Shown here piece by piece: positions 35,915-44,511 of a DNA stretch of 64,000 nucleotides. The position numbers and the translations under genes are program-made. The notes below the pieces were generated by a model, which saw only the letters and a program-made list of their open reading frames with translations, ran no database searches and was not told where the DNA came from. Position 1 is the first letter of the stretch. Each line of letters begins with the position of its first letter. This stretch comes from Pararobbsia silviterrae (lineage in GTDB: Bacteria; Pseudomonadota; Gammaproteobacteria; Burkholderiales; Burkholderiaceae): assembly GCF_003628125.1 (NCBI RefSeq), contig NZ_RBZU01000009.1, positions 216,971-280,970 on the forward strand, given 5' to 3'.

Positions 35915-36987
35915 CGACCGTCACCGGAGCCTCGGCGCGGCTGACCCGCAGCACATCGGAGCGATCGGCGCGCGTGTCGGCTGCGCGCGAGCGTCGCGCC
36001 GAACGCGATGCCGATCTAGGTGGCGCGACTGACGCGATCGACGGCGCCGAAGCGCTGCAGATTCGCGGCGGGGTTTTTCGCTCACGGCGCTATTCGGGCG
36101 CCCATATCCTTGCCCACGACGCGGATCGCCTGCTTCAGCAGTTCGCGGATGCCGGCGCGCGCGTCCTTCCGACCGAGCCCGCCGAGCTGCTCGATCTCGC
36201 GACCGGTCTGTTCGACGACGCTTCCGATGTATTCGCCGCGCTCGACGATCTGAGCCAGCGCGCGGAATTCGAGCCCTATGCCGATGTCTTCAGACAGGCG
36301 CAGGCGCAACTGCTCGAATTCGAAACATCGGACTGGGTGTACGCGGGTCTCGATGCGTCCTTGCACGCGCTCAAGTATGCGAGCGGATCGGCGATCGGCG
36401 CGCAGGCGCTGCGCGATCACTATCGCGCGTTCGTTCTGAGCGACGAGTCTCCGATCGCGATGTTCGCGCGCTGGGTTCGGTCCCATGCGTGCGCTCGGCG
36501 CGCGATTGTGCTCGACTTCGTCTGCGAGGCGCTCGCGTGCGAAATCGATATGCATGACCCGCGATGCGTGAGCGATGAAGCGAGCCGGCTTGCGGGCCTG
36601 CTGCGCGAGCTCCGACTCCTGCGCGGCGCCGAATGCGATTTCGTCGAGGTGTTGCGTGAAGCTGCGTCGCACGCGCCGGCGCTGCGCGTGCCCGAGGACA
36701 TCGATCCGGATGCGCCGTACGCATTGCTGTTCGCCGGGATCCTCGAAGGCGAGATCGGCGCCGACGCGATGCTCGGATGGCTGGGTTCACTGGGCATCGA
36801 TTGCGCGATGCAGCGCGCGCTGATGGCGACGGCGCTGCACCGCGGCGTTCGCCGCCTCGCGGACGCGGTCGTGTCGAATCCGGTGTTTCGCGGCCATCTG
36901 CTGCAGCGTTTCGAATCGCTCTCGGGCCCGCTGAGTGCCGCCGAACGCATCGAACGCCGCGATCTCATGCATACGGGGTTCGTATGA
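35911..36987 (+). CDS. sctW: Type III secretion gatekeeper SctW (InvE/MxiC-like)
   Basis: A 358-residue gatekeeper that holds back effectors until translocators are secreted. The InvE/MxiC family resemblance is in 'DLATGLFDDASDVFAALDDL' and in 'YALLFAGILEGEIGADAMLG' near the C-terminus; the first 45 residues are a disordered Arg/Ser/Ala-rich secretion-signal-like region. It overlaps both neighbours by four bases (ATGA), between sctC and sctV exactly as invE lies between invG and invA. Confidence 0.87.
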   Translation: MTTVTGASARLTRSTSERSARVSAARERRAERDADLGGATDAIDGAEALQIRGGVFRSRRYSGAHILAHDADRLLQQFADAGARVLPTEPAELLDLATGLFDDASDVFAALDDLSQRAEFEPYADVFRQAQAQLLEFETSDWVYAGLDASLHALKYASGSAIGAQALRDHYRAFVLSDESPIAMFARWVRSHACARRAIVLDFVCEALACEIDMHDPRCVSDEASRLAGLLRELRLLRGAECDFVEVLREAASHAPALRVPEDIDPDAPYALLFAGILEGEIGADAMLGWLGSLGIDCAMQRALMATALHRGVRRLADAVVSNPVFRGHLLQRFESLSGPLSAAERIERRDLMHTGFV

Positions 36988-39137
36988 CACCGTGGATCGA
37001 ACGGGTTGGTGCACGTATTGATGCACGTATTGCCGAACGTATCAGCGCACGTATCGGCGCACGTCAGGATCTCTTCATGGTCGCGTTGATCGTCGCGATC
37101 ATCGCAATGTTGATCGTGCCGCTGCCAACGGTGCTCGTCGACAGTCTGATCGCGGCCAATATCGTGCTCGCGCTGCTGATTTTCATCAGCACGTTATATG
37201 TGAAGTCGGTGCTCGAATTCTCGTCGTTTCCCGCGATATTGCTCGTGACGACCTTGTTCCGACTGTCGCTGTCGATCAGCACGACGCGTCTGATTTTGCT
37301 GCAGGGCGACGCGGGACAGATCATCACGACCTTCGGCGAATTCGTCGTCGGCGACAGCCTCGTCGTCGGGCTCGTGATCTTCGCGATCGTGACGATCGTC
37401 CAGTTCATCGTGATCACGAAGGGTGCCGAACGCATTGCGGAAGTCGTCGCGAGATTTTCGCTCGACGCGATGCCGGGCAAGCAAATGAGCATCGACGGCG
37501 ATGCGCGCGCGGGGACCTTGAGTACCGAACAGGTCGAATCGGCACGCCGTCGCATCGAAAAGGAAAGTCAGCTTCACGGCGCGTTCGACGGCGCGCTCAA
37601 GTTCGTCAAGGGCGACGCCATCGCGGGCATGATCATCATCTGCGTGAATCTGATCGGCGGCATCGCGGCGGGCACGCTGGCGCACGGCATGACGCTGTCG
37701 GATGCGGTGGCGACCTATTCGTTGCTGAGTATCGGAGACGGCCTCGTTGCACAGATTCCGGCGCTGCTGATCTCGGTCGGGGCCGGCTTTATCGTCACGC
37801 GTGTGGCGGGCGACGAACGGAACCTGGGTCAGCAAATGATGACCGAGCTCGTTTCCCAGCCGCCTGTGTTGCTCATTTGCGCGGGCTTGTCGTTCGCGAT
37901 CGGGCTGTTGCCCGGCTTTCCGTTTGTCGCATTCGCGCTGCTCGGCGCCGTGCTTGCCGGGCTGTACACCTATCGACGCGTTATCCGGGGCGAGGGCGGC
38001 GCGGCTTCGACGGCGGCCAAACCGGCGCATGATCGCGCGACGTCATCGGGCGCCGCGGTCGATACCTCGCAGGTGGGCGATCTCGTGCCGATCATCGTCG
38101 AGTTGCCGGCCGATGCCGGCGCCATGCCGCACGCGTCCGATTTCGAAGCGCGGCTGACGCGCGCCGTTCGACTGGAGCTCGGCATCCGGCTGCCGCGTAT
38201 GCGCGTCGACACCGTCGCGTCGTCACGGCCACACCACGTTGCGGTGCGTTTTCACGAGACGCCGGCGGCGACGTTCGGTATCGCATTCGATCGTGCGTGG
38301 GTGCCGGACTTCGACGACGACCCTCACGGGCTCGAACTCGACTGCGTTGCGTTGCACGACCTCGATCCGAGCGGCGTGTCGGATGCGGCGCCCGACTGGT
38401 GGGTGGCGCTGGCCGATCGCGAGCGCATGCAGCATCTCGGTTATTCGACCCTCGAAGCGATCGCGGTGCTCGAAGATCGCTTCGTGCGGCTCGTCGCGAG
38501 AAGCGTGCAGGAACTGTTCGGCGTTCAGGAGACCAAGCACGTGCTCGACGAGGTCGAACGCACGCATCCCGAGTTGCTCAAGGAAACCTATCGCCATGTG
38601 CCGCTGATCCGGCTCACCGAGATCTTCCAGCGGCTGATTGCCGAGCGCGTATCGATTCGCAACGCGCGGCTCGTGCTCGAGGCGATCGCGCTCTGGGCGC
38701 CGCGTGAAAAGGATGTGCTCGTGCTGACCGAACACGTGCGCGCCGCGCTCGCACGGTCGATCAGCGAACGGTTCCTCAATACGCCGATGCATGCATCCGT
38801 CAATGTGCCCGCCAACGTATCCGCCACCGCGCTCGCGCGACGCGTGATTCTCGTCGCTCCCGAGAGCGAGGAGCGCGTCCGAGCGGGCATTCGGCAGGTC
38901 GCGGCCGGTGCCTTCCTGCACATGGCGCCCGAAGAGAGCGATGCGTTCGTCGAGGCCGTTGCGCAGCGTCTCGATGCGCTGCGTGTCGGTCGAGCCTCGA
39001 GCGCCGTGCTGATGTGCGCCGTGGATATTCGTCGTTTCGTCAAGAAGCTCGTCGAACGTCGCTTTCCCGATCTCGACGTCATGTCCTTTGCCGAAGTGTC
39101 CGACTGCGTGCATGTCGACATCGCAGGCAGTGTTTAA
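36984..39137 (+). CDS. sctV: Type III secretion export gate protein SctV (InvA/MxiA-like)
   Basis: A 717-residue FlhA-family protein. The N-terminal half has about seven membrane helices with the conserved 'FPAILLVTTLFRLSLSISTT' and 'GDGLVAQIPALLISVGAGFI' signature. The C-terminal cytoplasmic half forms the nonameric ring that docks chaperone-substrate complexes ('VLDEVERTHPELLKETYRHV'). It couples proton flow and substrate entry. The extreme N-terminus carries five four-residue units of the form xARI from a 12-base repeat. It overlaps sctW by four bases. Confidence 0.96.
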   Translation: MTPWIERVGARIDARIAERISARIGARQDLFMVALIVAIIAMLIVPLPTVLVDSLIAANIVLALLIFISTLYVKSVLEFSSFPAILLVTTLFRLSLSISTTRLILLQGDAGQIITTFGEFVVGDSLVVGLVIFAIVTIVQFIVITKGAERIAEVVARFSLDAMPGKQMSIDGDARAGTLSTEQVESARRRIEKESQLHGAFDGALKFVKGDAIAGMIIICVNLIGGIAAGTLAHGMTLSDAVATYSLLSIGDGLVAQIPALLISVGAGFIVTRVAGDERNLGQQMMTELVSQPPVLLICAGLSFAIGLLPGFPFVAFALLGAVLAGLYTYRRVIRGEGGAASTAAKPAHDRATSSGAAVDTSQVGDLVPIIVELPADAGAMPHASDFEARLTRAVRLELGIRLPRMRVDTVASSRPHHVAVRFHETPAATFGIAFDRAWVPDFDDDPHGLELDCVALHDLDPSGVSDAAPDWWVALADRERMQHLGYSTLEAIAVLEDRFVRLVARSVQELFGVQETKHVLDEVERTHPELLKETYRHVPLIRLTEIFQRLIAERVSIRNARLVLEAIALWAPREKDVLVLTEHVRAALARSISERFLNTPMHASVNVPANVSATALARRVILVAPESEERVRAGIRQVAAGAFLHMAPEESDAFVEAVAQRLDALRVGRASSAVLMCAVDIRRFVKKLVERRFPDLDVMSFAEVSDCVHVDIAGSV
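37008..37067 (+). repeat. Five 12-base tandem repeats at the sctV 5' end
   Basis: In-frame units encode GARI, DARI, AERI, SARI and GARQ just before the first SctV membrane helix. The array has the same unit length and copy number as the one inside polB, but a different sequence. Confidence 0.8.
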
Positions 39138-39155
39138 CGTTCAGGAGGTTGTTGC

Positions 39156-39554
39156 ATGCATGTAGACGTGGTGGCCTTGCTCGAAGAAGGGCTGCGCATG
39201 GTCGGGCGGGAGTCCCTCATTTCACCGGGGCTCGAAGCGCATTCGACGATCGCGCTCGACTTCAATGATTCGGCGTCGATCATGATTGACCAGATCGACG
39301 GCGATATCTGGTTCAGCGCGACACTCGAGATCACCGACGAGCGCTGGGAATCGGCCGCGCTCGCGATTCTCGAATGCGTGAGCGAGCAATCCGAATACAT
39401 CGCGAGTCGCGCCCCTTCGATTTTCAAGCGGCCGGGTCTCGTCGATTTGTATGCGCTCGTGAGCGAGAACTTTCTCGGCGACGCGGAAGCGTTTCTGTCC
39501 GCGCTCGAAGGCTTTCAAGCGCGCGTTCATCAACTTTTCGAGGTCATCGCGTGA
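39156..39554 (+). CDS. Type III secretion class IB chaperone (InvB/Spa15-like)
   Basis: A 132-residue acidic protein in the invB position between sctV and sctN. The fold-typical alternation of strands (LEAHSTIALDFNDSASIMID, GDIWFSATLE) and helices suits the dimeric effector-chaperone family; Spa15/InvB serve several effectors. CAGGAGG lies seven to eight bases before ATG 39156. Since no effectors are encoded nearby, its clients must lie elsewhere or be translocators. Confidence 0.82.
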   Translation: MHVDVVALLEEGLRMVGRESLISPGLEAHSTIALDFNDSASIMIDQIDGDIWFSATLEITDERWESAALAILECVSEQSEYIASRAPSIFKRPGLVDLYALVSENFLGDAEAFLSALEGFQARVHQLFEVIA

Positions 39555-40903
39555 GTGCGGGCGCGCAGGCCGGTGCGGGATGGCCCCGGTCGATCGTGCG
39601 CGCGGCGCCGATCCGCCGGCTCAACGGCTCCGTTCTCGAAGCGTCGTTGCCGGATGTCCGCATCGGCGAGCTGTGCCTGATTCGCGAGGCCGTCGGACGA
39701 TCGACGATCGTCGGGCGTGCGCAGGTCATCGGATTTTCGGAATCGGTGGCCGTGCTCGCGTTGCTTGGGCCGGCGCACGGCTTGTCGCGGCACGCGGTCG
39801 TCGAACCGACCGGCGGTCCGCTGAAGATTGCGGTGTCGATGCGCTTGCTCGGGTGCGCGATCGATGCAGACGGGGGGATCCATGAAACGCTGACGTCGCC
39901 GCACGCCGACGGCGAGCGTGCGATACCTCGCGGCGCATCCGCGCAGGGCGCGTGCTTCGACGAGGTACGCGAAGTCGATGCGCCGCGCGTACGCGCCCCG
40001 TGCGCGGTCACGCAGCCGCTCGAAACAGGCGTGCGCGTGATCGATGGTGTGCTCGGGGTCGGTGTCGGGCAGCGTGTCGCCGTGCTCGCGCAGGCCGGCG
40101 CCGGCAAGACGACGCTGCTGCACATGATCGCCGCGCAGAGCCGCGCGGACGTCGTCGTCATCGGATTGATCGGTGAACGCGGCCGAGAAGTCGCCGAGAC
40201 GATCGAACGACTTCGGGAGGTCGATGCCGGGCGGCGCTGCGTGGTCGTGCGCGCGACATCGGATGCGCCGGCCGTCGAGCGCGCCGCGGCCGCCGCGAGT
40301 GCGATGACGATCGCCGAGTATTTCCGCGATTGCGGTTTGCATGTGCTGTTGGTCTTCGATTCGTTGACGCGTTATGCGCGTGCGCTGCGCGAAATCGCGC
40401 TCGCCGCGGGCGAACTTCCGGCACGCCACGGCTTCCCCGCCTCGGTCTTCGAACGGTTGCCGCGTCTGCTCGAACGCGCGGGGAATACGGGCGAGGGGGC
40501 GATCACGGCGTTCTTTTCGGTGCTCGTCGATCACGAGGACGAGCTCGATCCGATCGCACACGAGGTGATTTCGATTCTCGACGGACATGTCGTGCTGTCG
40601 AGTGCGATGGCGCGCGAGGGGCTGTTCCCCGCGATCGACGTCTTGCGCAGCGTGAGTCGGGTGGCGGCGCGTGTCGGATCCTCCGACGACGTACAGCGTG
40701 CGTATTCGGTGCGCCGGGTATTCGCGCGCGCGGCGCAGCTCGCGACGCTTGTAGAGATGGGGGAGTACCGCGCGGGGATGATCGAGGACGACGATCGCGC
40801 GCTGGATGTCGCGCAACGGCTGCGACATGTGTTCGCACAAGGTGCGGGCCACGATGCATCGATCGCGGAGACGCGGAGATTGATCGATGAAGCATTGGTC
40901 TGA
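39551..40903 (+). CDS. sctN: Type III secretion ATPase SctN (InvC/Spa47-like)
   Basis: A 450-residue F1-like ATPase. GTG 39551 overlaps the chaperone stop (GTGA). The nucleotide site has Walker A AQAGAGKTTLL with Lys186, 'VVVIGLIGERGREVAETIER' with the catalytic Glu, Walker B HVLLVFDSLTRYARA, and a conserved C-terminal arginine region. It strips chaperones and unfolds substrates at the base of the injectisome. An insertion of about 25 residues precedes the nucleotide-binding core (GGIHETLTSPHADGERAIPR). It is followed by sctO, overlapping by 17 bases. Confidence 0.95.
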   Translation: MSAGAQAGAGWPRSIVRAAPIRRLNGSVLEASLPDVRIGELCLIREAVGRSTIVGRAQVIGFSESVAVLALLGPAHGLSRHAVVEPTGGPLKIAVSMRLLGCAIDADGGIHETLTSPHADGERAIPRGASAQGACFDEVREVDAPRVRAPCAVTQPLETGVRVIDGVLGVGVGQRVAVLAQAGAGKTTLLHMIAAQSRADVVVIGLIGERGREVAETIERLREVDAGRRCVVVRATSDAPAVERAAAAASAMTIAEYFRDCGLHVLLVFDSLTRYARALREIALAAGELPARHGFPASVFERLPRLLERAGNTGEGAITAFFSVLVDHEDELDPIAHEVISILDGHVVLSSAMAREGLFPAIDVLRSVSRVAARVGSSDDVQRAYSVRRVFARAAQLATLVEMGEYRAGMIEDDDRALDVAQRLRHVFAQGAGHDASIAETRRLIDEALV

Positions 40904-41357
40904 CGTGGCGCGTCTCGCGCAGGTGATCGAGCGCGTCGAGTCTCGCGCGCAGGGATTGTGCGCGACCGTTCGCGCGGCGCGTGCACGCGAACGGGCCGGC
41001 GAGATGGAGCGCGCACGATTGCTCGACGACGCGCAACGATGTCGCGAGCGGCTCGACAGCGTCTATCGCGCGCGCGGTGTCGTCGACCGGACGCGACTGT
41101 TCGACGTGCTGCACGAGGCCGCGCGGCTGCGTCTCGTCTGGCGCGAGACGCTGGCTCGCGCCACGTCGCTCGACGCCGACATTCTGCGCGCGCAGGCCGA
41201 AGCCGAAGACCACGCGGCGCGCTTCGCGTCCGCACGCAGACGGATCGATGGGCTCGAACGCCGGCTTCGGGCAACACGTCGCAGCGTGACGAACCGTGCG
41301 CTGCGTCGAGAACACGATGAGATCGAGGACCACGCATGGAAAAGAGTGCTCAAGTAA
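40887..41357 (+). CDS. sctO: Type III secretion ATPase stalk protein SctO (InvI/Spa13-like)
   Basis: A 156-residue, almost fully helical, Arg/Ala/Glu-rich protein with heptad-like periodicity, as expected of the coiled-coil stalk inserted into the ATPase ring (FliJ family). Sequence conservation in this family is minimal; the assignment rests on length, predicted coiled coil and the syntenic slot between sctN and sctP. It overlaps sctN by 17 and sctP by 22 bases, suggesting coupling. Confidence 0.82.
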   Translation: MKHWSDVARLAQVIERVESRAQGLCATVRAARARERAGEMERARLLDDAQRCRERLDSVYRARGVVDRTRLFDVLHEAARLRLVWRETLARATSLDADILRAQAEAEDHAARFASARRRIDGLERRLRATRRSVTNRALRREHDEIEDHAWKRVLK

Positions 41358-42361
41358 ATTCCGCCGCGACGCAGGCGATCCATTCGCACGCGGCGCGCGA
41401 ACGGTCGCTATCGCTCGCGCATCGTGCGCGCGAGGCCCTGAAGACGTCTCGTTCCTCGAAAAGCGACACGATCCCGACGCCGGCCTCGGATGCGGGTGCG
41501 AGGCCGGCGGCGTCCGCGGCCGGGATCGAACGCATCGACGGCGAGGGACCGCATATGGCCGCGCCTCCGGCCGAGGACGCGCACGAAGGCGTGCATCGTA
41601 TGGACAACGATGACCCGACGCGTGACGAAGACCTTGTTTCGGCACGGCATGGATGGCATGCGGCGCACGCGCGCGGGCCGCACGCGGCGAGGATCGAGAC
41701 GACGCCGTCGATGTCGCGAGACCGCGAGGTCGCGCGCACGTCAGTTCGGGGTCACGCGGGCCCGCGCATGTCCGGGGCGATGCCCGGGGATGGGCTCGTG
41801 CCCCGTGACGTGTCGGCCGATTCGGCGCTTGGTCCGCATATCGCGAGCGAGCCGGTTCGCGCATCGGTCGCTGACGCGATCTCGCAGTCTGACTCCGGTC
41901 GTCTCGCGGATGTCGACGTGACCGTTCCCGGACGTGAAATCGGCATGGACCGGAACGCGTGCGATACCGACCTTGACGCGTTCCCTGCATGTCGAGACAG
42001 CGGTGCGACTTCGATGCCGGGCTCGCGAATCGAGGCGGCCCAGACACGGAACGGCGCGGAATCCTGCGCGGCGGATATCGCATCGAGCGCGCGCGATACG
42101 TGGGTTTCAATGCAGCGGCAGGAGGGGCGTGACGAGGCGGCCACGCGCCTGATCTTCCGCTTCGAGAGCTGGCCTGGCCGTCCGGCCGCGGTCGTTTCGC
42201 TCAATCGCGAGCGCGGCAGGTCGAGAGCACGCATCACGACCGACGACCCCGACGTCTACGCGGCGCTTGTCGGGGCGAACCCGTCGCAAGCCGCCGGCCA
42301 TCGGATTGCGTTGGAGCCCGCCGATTTCGCTGCGGAATGTTCGATTCGTTACGGGACTTGA
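41336..42361 (+). CDS. sctP: Type III secretion needle-length regulator SctP (InvJ/Spa32-like)
   Basis: 341 residues. The first 250 are disordered, Ala/Arg/Asp/Ser-rich and probably extended, as in molecular-ruler proteins. The C-terminal 75 residues ('ATRLIFRFESWPGRPAAVVS' onward) are more ordered and correspond to the substrate-specificity switch (T3S4) domain that acts on SctU. The assignment is mostly by position (invJ slot) and architecture. Substrate switching from needle/rod to translocators is the expected role. Confidence 0.78.
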   Translation: MEKSAQVNSAATQAIHSHAARERSLSLAHRAREALKTSRSSKSDTIPTPASDAGARPAASAAGIERIDGEGPHMAAPPAEDAHEGVHRMDNDDPTRDEDLVSARHGWHAAHARGPHAARIETTPSMSRDREVARTSVRGHAGPRMSGAMPGDGLVPRDVSADSALGPHIASEPVRASVADAISQSDSGRLADVDVTVPGREIGMDRNACDTDLDAFPACRDSGATSMPGSRIEAAQTRNGAESCAADIASSARDTWVSMQRQEGRDEAATRLIFRFESWPGRPAAVVSLNRERGRSRARITTDDPDVYAALVGANPSQAAGHRIALEPADFAAECSIRYGT

Positions 42362-42364
42362 ATC

Positions 42365-43492
42365 GTGAGCGCGCTCGACTCATTGGACGACAGCCCGGTA
42401 TCGGGTATCCGGCGGGTGCTCATGTGCGTGCCCGCGCGCGATCCGCTCGCGCTGCGATCCGCGTATCTCGTGAAGCGGCTTCGTCTAGCTGGTATCGATG
42501 CCGTGGAAGAGCGTACCGACGCGGTACGGCGATCGATTGTCGCGACCGTCACGCTGGATACGTTGCGGATCGAGGTCGGCGTCGAAGCATCGCACTGGTG
42601 CGCGTGGTGTCTCGAAGGCGGTGAACGTCTCGCCTTCGATGCGATGCACGCGTCCTATCTTCTCGCGACGTTCGAGCGGCATATGAATGCGCGACCGACC
42701 ATGCTCGGGCGCTTCGGCTTGCGCGCGTGGCGCGCGAAGGCGATCGAGTCCGTGCCGCGCACGCGTTCGCGTGTCGTGCTTCAGACGTCTGACGGCCTCG
42801 CGCTGGCGTGGATGGGACCGACGCACGAAGTCGTCGAATGGTGCGGCATACAGGGTTCGGTGTCCTCGGATGCGCGCGTCGACGGGATCGCCGTCGATGT
42901 CGCGTTGAGGATCGGACGCAGTGCGATGACCTATGCGACCTGTGCTCGGATCGCGCGCGGCGACGTGCTGCTCATTCAGTCGGTCGAGTCGTGCGTCGTC
43001 GCCGTCGGGCACGCGTGGGGCGAGTTTGAAATCAACGAGGGGACTTGGATGATGTATCCGTTTGACGAGGTTCGCGAATCCGCAGGTCCGGCTCAAACCG
43101 GGTTCGGCGAGTCGCACGGGGCGCGTGACTCGCGCGCGCCGGACGGCGCAAGCATCGGAGCAAGCGTCGGCGCGGGCATTGGCGTGAATTGCCTGGACGC
43201 GATTCGCGTGGAGTTCGAGTTCGTGCTCGATCGCAGGCGCATGACGATCGGAGACCTTCGCACGGTTGAGGCGGGCGCGACGTTTGCGTTGACGCCGGGC
43301 GTGTCGTGGCGCGATGCGCCCGACGATACACATGGATGCGACGCACGTCGATATTGCGTGCAGCTTTGCGTGAATGGGCAGGTCATCGGCGAGGGAGAAC
43401 TGGTCGCACTGGGTGAGACGCTTGCCGTTCAGGTGACCCGCATGGTCAACGTGTCAGGGGAACTCGGCGCATGCCAAACGGATTCGAACTGA
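42365..43492 (+). CDS. sctQ: Type III secretion sorting-platform protein SctQ (SpaO/Spa33-like)
   Basis: 375 residues from GTG 42365, three bases after sctP. The C-terminal 100 residues contain a SPOA/FliN domain ('IRVEFEFVLDRRRMTIGDLR', 'VQLCVNGQVIGEGELVALGE'), and a more degenerate SPOA1 lies around residues 145-220. SctQ forms the cytoplasmic pods that load chaperone-bound cargo. An in-frame ATG at 43049 with its own ribosome site would give a separate 147-residue C-terminal product, as known for SpaO and YscQ. It overlaps sctR by 22 bases. Confidence 0.86.
   Translation: MSALDSLDDSPVSGIRRVLMCVPARDPLALRSAYLVKRLRLAGIDAVEERTDAVRRSIVATVTLDTLRIEVGVEASHWCAWCLEGGERLAFDAMHASYLLATFERHMNARPTMLGRFGLRAWRAKAIESVPRTRSRVVLQTSDGLALAWMGPTHEVVEWCGIQGSVSSDARVDGIAVDVALRIGRSAMTYATCARIARGDVLLIQSVESCVVAVGHAWGEFEINEGTWMMYPFDEVRESAGPAQTGFGESHGARDSRAPDGASIGASVGAGIGVNCLDAIRVEFEFVLDRRRMTIGDLRTVEAGATFALTPGVSWRDAPDDTHGCDARRYCVQLCVNGQVIGEGELVALGETLAVQVTRMVNVSGELGACQTDSN
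43037..43051 (+). promoter_or_regulatory. Internal ribosome site and start codon for a short SctQ form
   Basis: GAGGGG at 43037-43042 lies six bases before ATG-ATG at 43049-43054, in the sctQ frame (Met229/230). Translation from here would give a 147-residue protein carrying the SPOA2 domain. SctQ homologues of Salmonella and Yersinia use such an internal start to make an essential or stabilising short subunit. Confidence 0.7.
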
Positions 43493-44217
43493 TCGCGCTG
43501 TTGTCCGTGGCGGCGATGGCGCCGTTCATCATCGCCGTCGGCACATGCTTCATCAAGATGTCGGTCGTGCTTGTGCTCGTGCGCAATGCGATCGGGCTGC
43601 AGAACTCGCCGTCGAATATCACGCTCAACGGCGTCGCGCTGTTGCTGTCGATGTTCGTCATGTTGCCGATCGCGCAAGATGTGCATGCGTATTGGATCGA
43701 GCACCGGATCGACGTCACGGATCGCGACGATCTCGAGCGGTTCTCGACGCAAGGGCTATCGAGTTATCGGACCTATTTGTTCAATCACGCGCGTCCGGCG
43801 CTCGTGGCGTATTTCGACGGCATTCGTCGGACGCCCGAGCGCGACGTCGGGGCACGGCTGCGTGCATCGCACGGCGCGGATGGCACGGCTGCCGCGGACG
43901 ATGTCGAGGCGCCGTCCGTGGCCTCATCGATTCCAACGGCGGACGATCGTCTCACCCCCGAGTCCGTTTCGCTGTTCGCGCTGTTGCCGGCCTATGCGCT
44001 GTCCGAACTCGAGGATGCGTTTCGAATCGGTTTCTATCTCTACTTGCCCTTCGTCGTGATCGATCTTGTCGTGTCGAGCATCTTGCTTGCGCTGGGCATG
44101 ATGATGATGAGTCCGTTGTCGATCTCGATTCCGATCAAGCTGATCCTGTTCATCGCAATGGACGGCTGGACGCTGCTGTCGCGAGGACTGATCGATCAAT
44201 ATCTCGTCGGGCCGTGA
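43471..44217 (+). CDS. sctR: Type III secretion export apparatus protein SctR (SpaP/Spa24-like)
   Basis: A 248-residue FliP-family membrane protein. Conserved segments are 'FIIAVGTCFIKMSVVLVLVR', LLSMFVMLPI, and 'AFRIGFYLYLPFVVIDLVVS' with LALGMMMMSPLSISIPIKLILF. It is about 25 residues longer than SpaP owing to an acidic Ala/Ser/Asp-rich segment (residues about 125-165) in the periplasmic loop. It forms the core of the export gate with SctS and SctT. Confidence 0.95.
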   Translation: MPNGFELIALLSVAAMAPFIIAVGTCFIKMSVVLVLVRNAIGLQNSPSNITLNGVALLLSMFVMLPIAQDVHAYWIEHRIDVTDRDDLERFSTQGLSSYRTYLFNHARPALVAYFDGIRRTPERDVGARLRASHGADGTAAADDVEAPSVASSIPTADDRLTPESVSLFALLPAYALSELEDAFRIGFYLYLPFVVIDLVVSSILLALGMMMMSPLSISIPIKLILFIAMDGWTLLSRGLIDQYLVGP

Positions 44218-44244
44218 GCCGGGCGCGGGAGAGCAAGGATAGAC

Positions 44245-44511
44245 ATGAACGATATCGTCCAGGCGGGACAGCAGGCGATCTGGCTTGTCATGGCGCTTTC
44301 GGCGTGGCCTGTCGCCGTCGCGACGCTGATCGGGCTCATCGTGGGCGCGTTTCAGACCATCGTGCAGCTTCAGGAGCAGACCTTGCCGTTCGGCGTCAAG
44401 CTGATCGGGATCGGGCTGTGCCTCTATATCGGATCGGGCTGGGCCGGGTCGAAACTCGTGGCGTGGTCGGTCGAGTTGATGCGTCATGCGCTGGCGCGGG
44501 CATCGATATGA
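44245..44511 (+). CDS. sctS: Type III secretion export apparatus protein SctS (SpaQ/Spa9-like)
   Basis: An 88-residue FliQ-family protein with two hydrophobic helices and the conserved 'VGAFQTIVQLQEQTLPFGVK' between them (residues about 33-53). Four copies are expected in the SctRST gate. The stop overlaps the sctT start (ATGA). Confidence 0.96.
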   Translation: MNDIVQAGQQAIWLVMALSAWPVAVATLIGLIVGAFQTIVQLQEQTLPFGVKLIGIGLCLYIGSGWAGSKLVAWSVELMRHALARASI

